The translations under genes and the position numbers were made by a program. Below are positions 5,990 through 13,037 of a stretch of 13,037 nucleotides of DNA, piece by piece. The notes under the pieces were generated by a model. That model was not told the origin of the DNA. It ran no database searches and was given only the letters and a program-made list of their open reading frames with translations. The stretch is from contig DFKI01000176.1 in NCBI GenBank assembly GCA_002373325.1, forward strand, positions 1-13,037. Direction: 5' to 3'. The DNA comes from Treponema sp. UBA3649. Lineage in GTDB: Bacteria; Spirochaetota; Spirochaetia; Treponematales; Treponemataceae. Numbering within the stretch: position 1 is the first letter of the stretch; the number at the start of each line of letters is the position of its first letter.

Positions 5990-7753
5990 ATGAACAGTTA
6001 CAAGATAGACGAGCAGAGAGTGCAGAAGTCAAACTTCGAGACCATGCCCAGGTTTTTCCGCTATCTGCTGAAATACAAAAAAAGAATTGCCGCGGTGTTT
6101 TTTCTCATGGCATTCGGAACCGCCGTGGATTTGGTGAATCCGCTTTTGAACGAAAGGGCCATTGACCTTTACATCATTCCAGGAGATGTCGCTGGCTTAA
6201 TCCGCATCGTGCTTTTTGGGGCCCTTGTAAATTTGCTTGCGGTCCTTGCAATCAAGCTCCGAATGCTTTTGATGGCGAAGACCAGCAACAAGGTGATTCA
6301 GGAACTAAGGCAGCAGCTTTACGATCACATTCAGGGACTGGACCTTGCTTTTTTTGACTCACGTCCTTCTGGAAAAATTCTCGCGCGAATCATAGGCGAC
6401 TCAAATTCACTCAAGGACATAATTGAAAATGCGGTCACAACATTCATCCCGAATCTCGTCACGGTCATCGCCGTCATGGTGATTATGTTCGTAAAAAACT
6501 GGAGGCTTGCTCTTGCGGCTTTGTGCACACTTCCGTTTTTGATTGCGGGAGTCTTCCTGATTTCAATCATGGCGGAAAAACACTGGAAGGCGAAGAGACA
6601 GAAATCATCGAACATGAACGCTTTCATCAACGAGGATTTGTCCGGAATCAAAATCATCCAGAGTTTCCGTGCGGAGAATGAGACTGACAAAACTTTTCAG
6701 GATCTCGTCTGGGATGACAGAAAGGAATTCCTTCGTGCTGTGCGTTGGTGCGACGGTTTCGGATCGTGGATTGACCTGTGCTGGAGCGTCGGAACCATGG
6801 CTCTTTACATGGCAGGAATCAAGCTGCTCGGAATTGACAATGTTTCCATAGGAACTTACATCGCGTTCGGATCCTATGTCGGCATGTTCTGGCAACCGAT
6901 TCTGAATCTGAGCAATTTTTACAATCAGTTTGTGAATGCGGCAAGCGGTGCGGAGAGAATCTTTGAAATTATCGACAAGGAGCCGAGCGTCATAAGCAAA
7001 GTCGGTGCGAAATCCATGCCGCCGATAAACGGGGACGTTGAGTTTAAAAATGTCACATTCGCTTACGATGATGAAAAGGACATCCTTCGGAACTTAAATT
7101 TTTCCGTGAAGAGGGGAGAGACAATCGCTTTGGTGGGACCGACTGGAGCCGGAAAATCCACTGTGGTGAATCTCGTGAGCAGATTTTACGACATCAAGGA
7201 CGGAGCCATTTTGATTGACGGACATGACATCAGGGACGTGGAGCTTACGAGCCTTCGCACTCAGATGGGGATTATGACCCAGGACAATTATATTTTCAGC
7301 GGCACAATCCGGGAAAACATAATGTACGGAAAACTTGATGCAAGCGAGGAGGAGATGCTTGAGGCGAGCAGGGCAGTTCACGCGGATGATTTTATTCGGA
7401 ATCTCGAAAATGGATACGACACAAAACTTACGGCGCGAGGTGGTGAGCTGAGCAACGGACAGAGGCAGCTTGTGGCATTTGCAAGGACCATGCTCTCCAA
7501 TCCCCGGATTCTGATTCTGGACGAGGCGACGAGCAGCATCGACACAAAAACAGAGATGCTTGTTCAGGCAGGAATCGCCAGTATGCTCAAGGGACGCACG
7601 AGTTTCGTAATCGCACACAGGCTTTCGACCATCCAAAATGCGGACCGCATCTTCGTGATTGACAATGGCGGCATTTCGGAAAGCGGAACTCCTGACGAGC
7701 TCATGGCAAAAAAAGGCGCTTACTGGTCGCTCAGACAGGCTCAGTTCTCTTGA
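5990..7753 (+). CDS. Heterodimeric ABC exporter subunit 2 (catalytic ATP site; BmrD-like)
   Basis: A 587-residue half-transporter with an N-terminal cytoplasmic tail, six membrane helices (about 28-330) and an ATPase domain (about 348-587). Motifs are Walker A GPTGAGKS (383-390), Q-loop Gln431, signature LSNGQ (487-491), Walker B ILILD (507-511) with catalytic Glu512, and H-loop His543. The signature has Asn in place of the first conserved Gly, the usual partner change to a degenerate Walker B in the other subunit. The dimer thus has one working site (this Walker A/B with the partner's LSGGQ) and one degenerate site. AGAGGA stands 6 nt before the ATG, and the 15-nt gap to the upstream gene implies co-transcription. 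The pair would act in the inner membrane as an exporter. Confidence 0.94.
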   Translation: MNSYKIDEQRVQKSNFETMPRFFRYLLKYKKRIAAVFFLMAFGTAVDLVNPLLNERAIDLYIIPGDVAGLIRIVLFGALVNLLAVLAIKLRMLLMAKTSNKVIQELRQQLYDHIQGLDLAFFDSRPSGKILARIIGDSNSLKDIIENAVTTFIPNLVTVIAVMVIMFVKNWRLALAALCTLPFLIAGVFLISIMAEKHWKAKRQKSSNMNAFINEDLSGIKIIQSFRAENETDKTFQDLVWDDRKEFLRAVRWCDGFGSWIDLCWSVGTMALYMAGIKLLGIDNVSIGTYIAFGSYVGMFWQPILNLSNFYNQFVNAASGAERIFEIIDKEPSVISKVGAKSMPPINGDVEFKNVTFAYDDEKDILRNLNFSVKRGETIALVGPTGAGKSTVVNLVSRFYDIKDGAILIDGHDIRDVELTSLRTQMGIMTQDNYIFSGTIRENIMYGKLDASEEEMLEASRAVHADDFIRNLENGYDTKLTARGGELSNGQRQLVAFARTMLSNPRILILDEATSSIDTKTEMLVQAGIASMLKGRTSFVIAHRLSTIQNADRIFVIDNGGISESGTPDELMAKKGAYWSLRQAQFS

Positions 7754-7772
7754 AACATATTTAAAAATATCC

Positions 7773-7791
7773 TAACCTCTATAAGAGGTTA
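7773..7791 (+). repeat. Inverted repeat after the exporter genes
   Basis: TAACCTCT (7773-7780) and AGAGGTTA (7784-7791) form an 8-bp stem with a 3-nt loop, 20 nt past the exporter stop codon. No T-run follows, so it is a poor intrinsic terminator. The left arm can also pair with the GGAGGTTA copies at 7803-7810 and 7822-7829, the latter being the SD of the next gene. Confidence 0.5.
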
Positions 7792-7829
7792 TAATCTCTT
7801 GTGGAGGTTATAATCTCTTGTGGAGGTTA
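7786..7829 (+). repeat. 19-bp tandem duplication carrying SD and TATAAT sequences
   Basis: The unit AGGTTATAATCTCTTGTGG occurs perfectly twice (7786-7804, 7805-7823) and is followed by a partial third copy, AGGTTA (7824-7829). Each unit junction makes GGAGGTTA, so two SD-like sites result; the second (7822-7827) is 6 nt from the ATG at 7834 and is the working one. Each unit also contains TATAAT (7790-7795, 7809-7814), but I find no -35 box at 16-18 bp from either. Confidence 0.85.
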
Positions 7830-7833
7830 AAAT

Positions 7834-9246
7834 ATGAAAAAAATCGTTTCGGGCATCTTGATTTTCTTCTATATAATATGTTCTGTTTATTCGGCATCCC
7901 CGGGTGAAAATCAAGTCGGCATGATTGACGAAAATCGCATTTTGCGCGTTGACGAGTATCTTTCGAATGTGAACGAAGCCTATCATGTGCCTGGAATGGC
8001 TTTTTTCATTACGGATTCCGAGAAGACTCTTTTTTCAAAGTCCTACGGTCAGTGCGAGAGTATGGACGAGCAGTTTTTCATCGGTTCCGAGAGCAAGTCA
8101 TTTACGGCTTTGTGCATAATGCAGCTCGTTGAAAAAGGTCTTGTTGATTTGGAAGAGGACATTTCTCATTATCTTCCTGAGTTTCGATTTTCTAAAAAAG
8201 TGAGCGTCCGTTCGCTTTTGAATCAGACAAGCGGATTCGACGAGCACATGAAATTGCGCAATGTCAAAATCTCGGATTCCTACGGCAGATTCGAATACTC
8301 CAACGTCAATTATGACCTGCTCGGAAAGATTGTTGAGTCGGTTTCCGGCATGAGCTATGCTGATTACGTGAGCGAAAATATATTCAATCCTCTTGGCATG
8401 ACAAGTTCCTCTGCTGATTCGTCAAAGGTGAAAGGAAGCGACAGGCTTTTAACTGGCAACAGAAACTACTTCGGATTTTTTGTCCGTGGGGATGCCGACT
8501 ACCCGAAAAAGAATTCCTGGTTCCATGAGCCCGCAGGATTTATCTGCACGACCCCGTATGATTTTCAAAAATATCTCCGGATGTATCTCAACGGCGGAGT
8601 AGGCGAAAACGGAAATCAGATTGTGCAAAACAAAAGCATCAACTCAATGTGGTATGAGAACGTGAGGACAATGGATCCGTCTAAAGTTTCGGAGTCTTAC
8701 GGCATGGGATGGTTTTACAACCGGACTGGAAATGTAGCGTGCGTCTATCATGCGGGGCTGGTTGAAAACTACACGACCTACATGCTTATTCTGCCGAACA
8801 AGGATCTTGCCATTTCCTTCAAGATAAACGGAAACGATTATTTCGGAATGAACCGCCTGATGGAAAATGTGGTTCCTGGAGTTGTTTCCATCCTGCTTGA
8901 GTCATCCTCCCCCAAGATTGCCTACACGGATTATGTGCGTGACCATTTTATTTTGGACGCAATCTACCTGCTCTTTTTCCTGATCTCCGTCCCCGTGCTG
9001 ATTCGTGCCCTTAAAGCAAAGAAAAAAAGCCGCGTGAGAAATTTCATCGCCCTGATTCTCTGGTCCCTTGTCTGGCCAATCTTCCTTTTGTATTTGACGC
9101 AAATCTTTTTCAAAACTCCGCTCTGGGTCGTAAAATCATACGTCCCCGATTTGTACGTTACGATTATAACCTGCTCCCTGATAAGTTTTTTCGGTGGATT
9201 TGTCCGCTTGGGAAAGATGCTTTCCGGCAAGTGTAACAAAACTTGA
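7834..9246 (+). CDS. Membrane-anchored beta-lactamase-fold serine hydrolase
   Basis: A 470-residue protein of the class C beta-lactamase/penicillin-binding-like family. The N-terminus (MKKIVSGILIFFYIICSVYS) is a signal peptide or anchor. The catalytic domain spans about 35-350, with the nucleophile motif S85-E-S-K88 (FIGSESKSF), the second motif Y155-S-N157 and the third motif H306-A-G308, the usual replacement for KTG in this group. After it come three likely membrane helices near 372-392, 402-426 and 438-458 (LLFFLISVPVLI, FIALILWSLVW, VTIITCSLISFFGG). The catalytic domain should therefore face the periplasm while anchored in the inner membrane. It lies 80 nt after the exporter genes on the same strand, suggesting a joint role in resisting or processing exported peptides or cell-wall-active compounds. 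Family members include esterases, D-aminopeptidases and resistance proteins, so the reaction cannot be fixed. Confidence 0.87.
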   Translation: MKKIVSGILIFFYIICSVYSASPGENQVGMIDENRILRVDEYLSNVNEAYHVPGMAFFITDSEKTLFSKSYGQCESMDEQFFIGSESKSFTALCIMQLVEKGLVDLEEDISHYLPEFRFSKKVSVRSLLNQTSGFDEHMKLRNVKISDSYGRFEYSNVNYDLLGKIVESVSGMSYADYVSENIFNPLGMTSSSADSSKVKGSDRLLTGNRNYFGFFVRGDADYPKKNSWFHEPAGFICTTPYDFQKYLRMYLNGGVGENGNQIVQNKSINSMWYENVRTMDPSKVSESYGMGWFYNRTGNVACVYHAGLVENYTTYMLILPNKDLAISFKINGNDYFGMNRLMENVVPGVVSILLESSSPKIAYTDYVRDHFILDAIYLLFFLISVPVLIRALKAKKKSRVRNFIALILWSLVWPIFLLYLTQIFFKTPLWVVKSYVPDLYVTIITCSLISFFGGFVRLGKMLSGKCNKT

Positions 9247-9271
9247 TTATATTCTGTTTTTGTACTATAGT
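9243..9271 (+). promoter_or_regulatory. Sigma-70-type promoter of the rhamnose operon
   Basis: TTGATT (9243-9248) is separated by 17 bp from TATAGT (9266-9271), with AT-rich sequence downstream. The -35 box overlaps the stop codon of the serine hydrolase gene. Transcription would begin near 9278, leaving a leader of only about 23 nt before rmlA. Confidence 0.65.
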
Positions 9272-9300
9272 AAAATAATATAGAAGGAGAAACCTCGAAC

Positions 9301-10176
9301 ATGAAGGGAATCATTTTGGCCGGTGGCTCCGGTACACGACTTTATCCAATCACCAGGGCTGTTTCAAAGCAGATTTTGCCCCTATACGACAAACCCATGA
9401 TTTACTATCCTTTGAGCTGTCTCATGCTTGCAGGAATCAGGGACGTGCTGATTATATCCACACCGCGCGACATCAAGCTTTTTGAGGAACTTTTCGGCGA
9501 CGGAAAATGGCTTGGAATGTCTTTTTCTTATGCGGTTCAGGACAAGCCTCGTGGACTTGCAGATGCCTTTATCGTGGGAAAAGATTTTATCGGAAGCGAT
9601 GACGTGGCTCTTGTTTTAGGCGACAATATTTTTTACGGACAGTCATTCACCAAGACTTTAAAAAATGCGGTCGAAAAAATCGAGACTAAAAAATCTGAGT
9701 CGGTTATTTTCGGCTACATGGTGAAAAATCCCACCGCCTATGGTGTGGTCGAATTCAATTCCGAGGGACGCGTTCTGGGGATTGAGGAAAAGCCGAAGGT
9801 GCCAAAATCAAACTATGCGGTTCCGGGACTTTATTTTTATAACAACGAAGTGGTTAAAATCGCCCAGGACGTTAAGCCGAGCGCCCGGGGTGAGATTGAG
9901 ATAACCGCCGTGAACAACGCCTATCTTGAGCGTGGGACTCTTTCGGTGGAGCTTCTGGGACGAGGCATGGCATGGCTTGATACCGGAACCTACGACGGAC
10001 TTCTTGAGGCGAGCAATTTTATCGCGACGATTGAAAAACGACAGGGACTTTATGTTTCCTGCATTGAGGAAATCGCTTTCAAAAACGGATGGATTTCCAA
10101 GTCTCAGATGCTGGAGCTCGCTGAAAGCTACAAGACTGATTACGGCACATACCTCAAATATATTGCGGAAAAATAG
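9301..10176 (+). CDS. rmlA: Glucose-1-phosphate thymidylyltransferase
   Basis: This cytosolic enzyme joins glucose-1-phosphate and dTTP to make dTDP-glucose and pyrophosphate, the first and normally feedback-controlled step of dTDP-L-rhamnose synthesis. The 291 residues match the family length. The nucleotide-binding loop GGSGTRLYP is at 8-16, followed by KQILPLYDKPMIYYPLS (23-39). LVLGDNIFYG at 104-113 carries the metal-binding Asp108, and WLDTGTYDGLLEAS (225-238) is the conserved C-terminal motif. AAGGAG lies 11 nt before the ATG, a little long. It is the first gene of a complete four-gene rml operon and has its own promoter just upstream. Identification is secure. Confidence 0.97.
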   Translation: MKGIILAGGSGTRLYPITRAVSKQILPLYDKPMIYYPLSCLMLAGIRDVLIISTPRDIKLFEELFGDGKWLGMSFSYAVQDKPRGLADAFIVGKDFIGSDDVALVLGDNIFYGQSFTKTLKNAVEKIETKKSESVIFGYMVKNPTAYGVVEFNSEGRVLGIEEKPKVPKSNYAVPGLYFYNNEVVKIAQDVKPSARGEIEITAVNNAYLERGTLSVELLGRGMAWLDTGTYDGLLEASNFIATIEKRQGLYVSCIEEIAFKNGWISKSQMLELAESYKTDYGTYLKYIAEK

Positions 10177-10186
10177 GAAGGAATAA

Positions 10187-10786
10187 ATGGCTTTTGAATT
10201 CAAGAAATGCGTTGCTGACGGAGTTGAGATAAAGGGACTTTATGAGATTCAGCCGAAAGTCTTTGGCGACAGCAGGGGATATTTTTTTGAGGTGTATTCC
10301 GAGCGTGATTTTTTTGACGCGGGACTTACGATGAGATTCGTTCAGGACAATCAGTCGGCATCATCAAAGGGGGTTCTTAGGGGGCTTCATTTTCAGACGA
10401 AGCATCCGCAGGGAAAACTTGTCCGTGCCGTTTACGGAAGAGTCTATGATGTGGCCGTGGATTTGAGATGTGGATCCCCGACTTTCGGAAAATCCTATGC
10501 CGTAGTCCTGGATTGTGAGAAACAAAATCAGTTTTACATACCGGAAGGATTTGCCCACGGATTTTATGTGCTTTCGGATTCCGCAGTCTTTGCCTACAAG
10601 TGCACGGATTTTTATGATCCCAAGGGTGAGGGCGGACTCATGTGGAATGATCCGACTATTGGGGTTGACTGGAAATCTGTAGCTCCAGAGATTGAGCCGC
10701 TTCTTTCCGAAAAAGACACAAGGCATCCTGCATTTGATAAAAACGGCAGGTATTTTGATTTGAACGGAAAATGGATTGGAGACTGA
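10187..10786 (+). CDS. rmlC: dTDP-4-dehydrorhamnose 3,5-epimerase
   Basis: It converts dTDP-4-keto-6-deoxy-glucose to dTDP-4-keto-L-rhamnose, the third pathway step. The 199 residues form a cupin fold. Visible are VLRGLHFQ (63-70) with the catalytic base His68, the strand GRVYDVAVDLR (84-94), the motif IPEGFAHGFYVLSD (118-131) and Tyr137 in AYKCTDFY, all in family order. WNDPTIGVDW at 153-162 is the usual C-terminal signature. The ATG follows the rmlA stop by 10 nt with an AGGAAGGA site, so the genes are co-transcribed. The stop overlaps the ribosome binding context of rmlB, suggesting translational coupling. Confidence 0.96.
   Translation: MAFEFKKCVADGVEIKGLYEIQPKVFGDSRGYFFEVYSERDFFDAGLTMRFVQDNQSASSKGVLRGLHFQTKHPQGKLVRAVYGRVYDVAVDLRCGSPTFGKSYAVVLDCEKQNQFYIPEGFAHGFYVLSDSAVFAYKCTDFYDPKGEGGLMWNDPTIGVDWKSVAPEIEPLLSEKDTRHPAFDKNGRYFDLNGKWIGD
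10776..10781 (+). promoter_or_regulatory. Ribosome binding site that sets the rmlB start
   Basis: TTGGAG ends 6 nt before the ATG at 10788. This site lies inside the last codons of rmlC. It argues against the in-frame TTG at 10776 as start, since that TTG is part of the site itself. Confidence 0.65.
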
Positions 10787-10787
10787 T

Positions 10788-11933
10788 ATGGCAAAGAGAA
10801 AATTGACGAACATTCTTGTGACGGGCGGCTGCGGATTCATTGGCTGCAATTTCATACACTATCTTTTGGGAGAGAGCACTGCGGGCGGGGATGCTTTTAC
10901 GGACTCGGGATTTACGGGGCGCATCGTGAATGTGGACTGCCTGACTTATGCCGGAAACGCGGAGAGCCTTAAGGACATCGAGGCGAAGTACGGAAGCGGA
11001 GTGGAGGAGGCGAAGAGACGTTACTTTTTTGAGAAGGTTGACATCTGCGACAGACCCCAGATAGAACGCATTTTCAAGCAATATGATATTGACACCGTAA
11101 TCCACTTTGCGGCGGAAAGCCATGTGGACCGCTCAATCCTTGGACCGGAGACTTTCATGCGCACCAACGTGATGGGAACCTTTACCCTGCTTGACGTGGC
11201 CCGGAACTACTGGAAGGTGAGTTTGGAGAATCAGCGCGATGACGTTCTTTTCCACCACATCTCGACCGACGAGGTTTACGGAACTCTGGGTGAGACGGGA
11301 TATTTTCTTGAGACCACGCCCTACGACCCGCGATCCCCTTATTCATCAAGCAAGGCATCGAGCGACCACATCGTGATGGCATACTACCACACTTACGGAC
11401 TTCCGATTACCTTGTCCAACTGCACGAACAACTACGGCCCCTTCCAATTCCCTGAAAAACTTCTGCCGCTTATGATTTCGAACATCAAGGACGGGAAAAA
11501 TCTTCCGGTTTACGGCGACGGAAAAAATATCCGCGACTGGATTTATGTTGAGGACCACAACCGGGGTGTCTGGCAGATTGTGAAGGAATCTCCTGCCGGG
11601 GAAAAATGGAACCTTGGTGGCGAGAACGAGTGGGAGAACATACGTCTTCTGAACACCGTGATTGATTTGGAGGCAGCCGAGCTTGGAAAAAATCCTGAGG
11701 ACGTGAGAAAGACAATCACCTACGTGAAGGACAGACCCGGACACGACCGCCGTTATGCCATTGACTGCACGAAGGCAAAGACAAAGCTCGGATGGGAGCG
11801 CAAGATGACCTTTGAGCAGGGACTCCTTTCCACAATCAGATGGTACCTTGGCCACGAAGAGTGGATTGAGCACATAAAAAGCGGCTCCTACAAGGAATGG
11901 ATTCAGAAAAACTACGGCGACCAGGGACGGTGA
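10788..11933 (+). CDS. rmlB: dTDP-glucose 4,6-dehydratase
   Basis: This NAD-dependent short-chain dehydrogenase-type enzyme dehydrates dTDP-glucose to dTDP-4-keto-6-deoxy-glucose, the second pathway step. From the ATG at 10788 it is 381 residues. The dinucleotide-binding motif GGCGFIG is at 13-19, FAAESHVDRS follows near 107-116, ISTDEVYG near 158-165 supplies the Thr-Asp-Glu catalytic trio, and YSSSK at 185-189 is the Tyr-Lys pair. The protein is somewhat longer than the usual 340-360, through small insertions near residues 29-43 and 67-79. An upstream in-frame TTG at 10776 would overlap rmlC and destroy the SD context, so the ATG 1 nt after the rmlC stop is preferred. Confidence 0.96.
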   Translation: MAKRKLTNILVTGGCGFIGCNFIHYLLGESTAGGDAFTDSGFTGRIVNVDCLTYAGNAESLKDIEAKYGSGVEEAKRRYFFEKVDICDRPQIERIFKQYDIDTVIHFAAESHVDRSILGPETFMRTNVMGTFTLLDVARNYWKVSLENQRDDVLFHHISTDEVYGTLGETGYFLETTPYDPRSPYSSSKASSDHIVMAYYHTYGLPITLSNCTNNYGPFQFPEKLLPLMISNIKDGKNLPVYGDGKNIRDWIYVEDHNRGVWQIVKESPAGEKWNLGGENEWENIRLLNTVIDLEAAELGKNPEDVRKTITYVKDRPGHDRRYAIDCTKAKTKLGWERKMTFEQGLLSTIRWYLGHEEWIEHIKSGSYKEWIQKNYGDQGR

Positions 11934-11940
11934 GGAGCAC

Positions 11941-11949
11941 GAGGAAGGA
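11941..11949 (+). promoter_or_regulatory. Ribosome binding site that sets the rmlD start
   Basis: GAGGAAGGA lies 4-8 nt before the ATG at 11954. The in-frame ATG at 11897 has no such site, overlaps rmlB by 37 nt and would add 19 residues before the nucleotide-binding strand, so 11954 is the better start. Confidence 0.7.
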
Positions 11950-11953
11950 CACG

Positions 11954-12838
11954 ATGATTTGGCTGATTGGATGCAGGGGAATGCTAGGTACCGAGGTAGC
12001 CCGGCAGCTTGATGAAAGAAAAATTGATTTTGTGGGCACGGACCGCGAGGTAGACTTTACCGATGAAAAATCCACCGCGGAGTTTGTGGAGGGGAAAAAG
12101 ATTGATTTTATAATCAACTGCGCCGCCTATACCGCCGTGGACAAAGCTGAGAGTGATTTTGAGATGGCACAGAAGCTGAATGTGGAGGGGCCGAAAAACA
12201 TCGCTCGCCTTGCGAAAAAAATCGGGGCGGTTTTAATCCACATAAGCACTGACTATGTTTTTGACGGAAGCGGAGACTCACCGAGGACCGAGGACATGGA
12301 CATTGCTCCGCTTGGTGTTTACGGTGTGACAAAGGCTGATGGAGAAAAGGCCGTCGCTGAAAATACCGACCAATATTTTATCCTCAGAACCGCTTGGCTC
12401 TACGGATGGGCCGGAAAGAATTTTGTCTACACGATGATTCGCGACATGAACACACACGATTCCGTCAAGGTTGTGAATGACCAGAAGGGAAGTCCCACGT
12501 TCGCAGGAGACCTTGCCGATGTGATTGTCCGGATTGTGGAAGGGGCAAAACTTGAGTACGGAATCTACCACTGCACGGACCTTGGGGAAATCACCTGGTG
12601 GGAATTCACTAAGGAAATCAAACGGCAGGGCATTGATGCTGGACTGATTTCGAACCGGGGGTGCGAGGTGAATCCTTGTACGAGCGATGAGTATCCCACG
12701 CCCGCAAAGAGACCTGCGTATTCGGTTCTTTCAAAGGACAAAATACAGAATGCGCTCGGACTGAAACTTCCTATGTGGGATGAGAGCCTGAGGAGATTTC
12801 TTTCAAGCCCGCTTTTTGACAAGGAAAGAATCAAATAA
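11954..12838 (+). CDS. rmlD: dTDP-4-dehydrorhamnose reductase
   Basis: It reduces dTDP-4-keto-L-rhamnose to dTDP-L-rhamnose with NAD(P)H, the last step of the pathway. The protein is 294 residues, normal for the family. It starts directly with the cofactor-binding strand MIWLIGCRGMLG (GxxGxxG at 6-12). INCAAYTAVDKAE (54-66), ISTDYVFDG (97-105) and the catalytic Tyr123-Lys127 pair in YGVTK follow in order. LRTAWLYG and PTFAGDLAD are further family motifs. The start is 20 nt after the rmlB stop. It ends the operon; no glycosyltransferase follows within the window, so the rhamnose acceptor is not shown. Confidence 0.96.
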   Translation: MIWLIGCRGMLGTEVARQLDERKIDFVGTDREVDFTDEKSTAEFVEGKKIDFIINCAAYTAVDKAESDFEMAQKLNVEGPKNIARLAKKIGAVLIHISTDYVFDGSGDSPRTEDMDIAPLGVYGVTKADGEKAVAENTDQYFILRTAWLYGWAGKNFVYTMIRDMNTHDSVKVVNDQKGSPTFAGDLADVIVRIVEGAKLEYGIYHCTDLGEITWWEFTKEIKRQGIDAGLISNRGCEVNPCTSDEYPTPAKRPAYSVLSKDKIQNALGLKLPMWDESLRRFLSSPLFDKERIK

Positions 12839-12896
12839 ATTTTGTTCCATAATCCAGTGCACGATACCGTGTTTCTGTGATTCTGTGATTGAAGAG

Positions 12897-12919
12897 ATTG
12901 CCGTATCAAGTACGGCAAT
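12897..12919 (+). repeat. Palindromic element heading the 23-bp tandem array
   Basis: ATTGCCGT (12897-12904) and ACGGCAAT (12912-12919) form a perfect 8-bp stem around a 7-nt loop. It lies 58 nt after the rmlD stop and may end the rml transcript, but no T-run follows. Only this first unit keeps both arms. It resembles short palindromic intergenic repeats (TGTCATTGCC-type) seen scattered in some bacterial genomes. Confidence 0.6.
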
Positions 12920-13037
12920 GACAGGATATCAAGTACGGCAATGACAGGGTATCAAGTACGGCAATGACAGGGTATCAAGTACGGCAATGACAGGATATCA
13001 AGTATGGCAATGACAGGGTATCAAGTACGGCAATGAC
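12904..13037 (+). repeat. 23-bp tandem repeat array, five full copies plus a partial, continuing past the window
   Basis: The unit TATCAAGTACGGCAATGACA followed by GG and A or G starts at 12904, 12927, 12950, 12973 and 12996, and a 19-nt partial copy starts at 13019. The last base alternates A, G, G, A, G, and the fifth copy has one C-to-T change (AAGTATGG). There is no spacer between units and 23 is not a multiple of three, so it is neither CRISPR nor a protein repeat. No gene is visible in 12839-13037. Confidence 0.95.

Noticed and set aside
7786..7829. Promoter based on the two TATAAT sequences before the hydrolase gene
   Set aside because: No -35-like sequence lies 16-18 bp upstream of either copy, and the best upstream TTGAAA (7750-7755) is too far away. 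The motif may simply reflect the duplicated unit.
10776..10787. TTG at 10776 as start of rmlB
   Set aside because: The TTG lies inside the SD sequence of the ATG at 10788 and would overlap rmlC; RmlB normally begins just before its nucleotide-binding strand.
11897..11953. ATG at 11897 as start of rmlD
   Set aside because: No SD precedes it, it overlaps rmlB, and the added residues are unlike the family; ATG 11954 has a strong site.
12904..13037. CRISPR array
   Set aside because: Units abut with no spacers, the period is 23 bp, and no cas genes are present.

Overview
The window (13,037 bp, moderate GC) reads as bacterial chromosome. The mix of a lipoprotein-dependent carbohydrate importer, a heterodimeric ABC exporter, a dTDP-rhamnose cluster and short palindromic intergenic repeats suggests a host-associated Treponema-like spirochaete. 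That placement rests on general resemblance only; a Clostridia-like Firmicute is the main alternative.

Left part, minus strand (1-3766): a three-gene importer operon transcribed leftward. It encodes an LplB-like permease with an unusual N-terminal membrane extension, an LplC/YtcP-like permease, and a solute-binding lipoprotein that runs off the left edge. These are CUT1-type carbohydrate (oligosaccharide) import components. No ATPase gene is visible, as is common for systems sharing an MsmK-type ATPase encoded elsewhere.

Divergent region (3767-4198): it holds the upstream region of the importer and, on the plus strand, a near-consensus promoter, a 26-codon ORF with a perfect Shine-Dalgarno (SD) sequence, competing RNA helices and a terminator-like hairpin, all ahead of the exporter genes. 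The layout resembles ribosome-mediated attenuators that control antibiotic-exporting ABC pairs, such as bmrB-bmrCD of Bacillus subtilis. This is the most interesting part of the window.

Middle, plus strand (4199-9246): two half-transporters form a heterodimeric type IV ABC exporter with one degenerate and one canonical ATP site. They are followed by a membrane-anchored beta-lactamase-fold serine hydrolase. The hydrolase is preceded by a duplicated 19-bp element that contains its SD. The three genes plausibly act together in envelope defence or peptide/drug handling; the substrate is unknown.

Right part, plus strand (9301-12838): a complete rmlA-rmlC-rmlB-rmlD operon with its own promoter makes dTDP-L-rhamnose from glucose-1-phosphate for surface polysaccharide. 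It is followed by a 23-bp tandem repeat array (five full copies and a partial one) that runs off the right edge.
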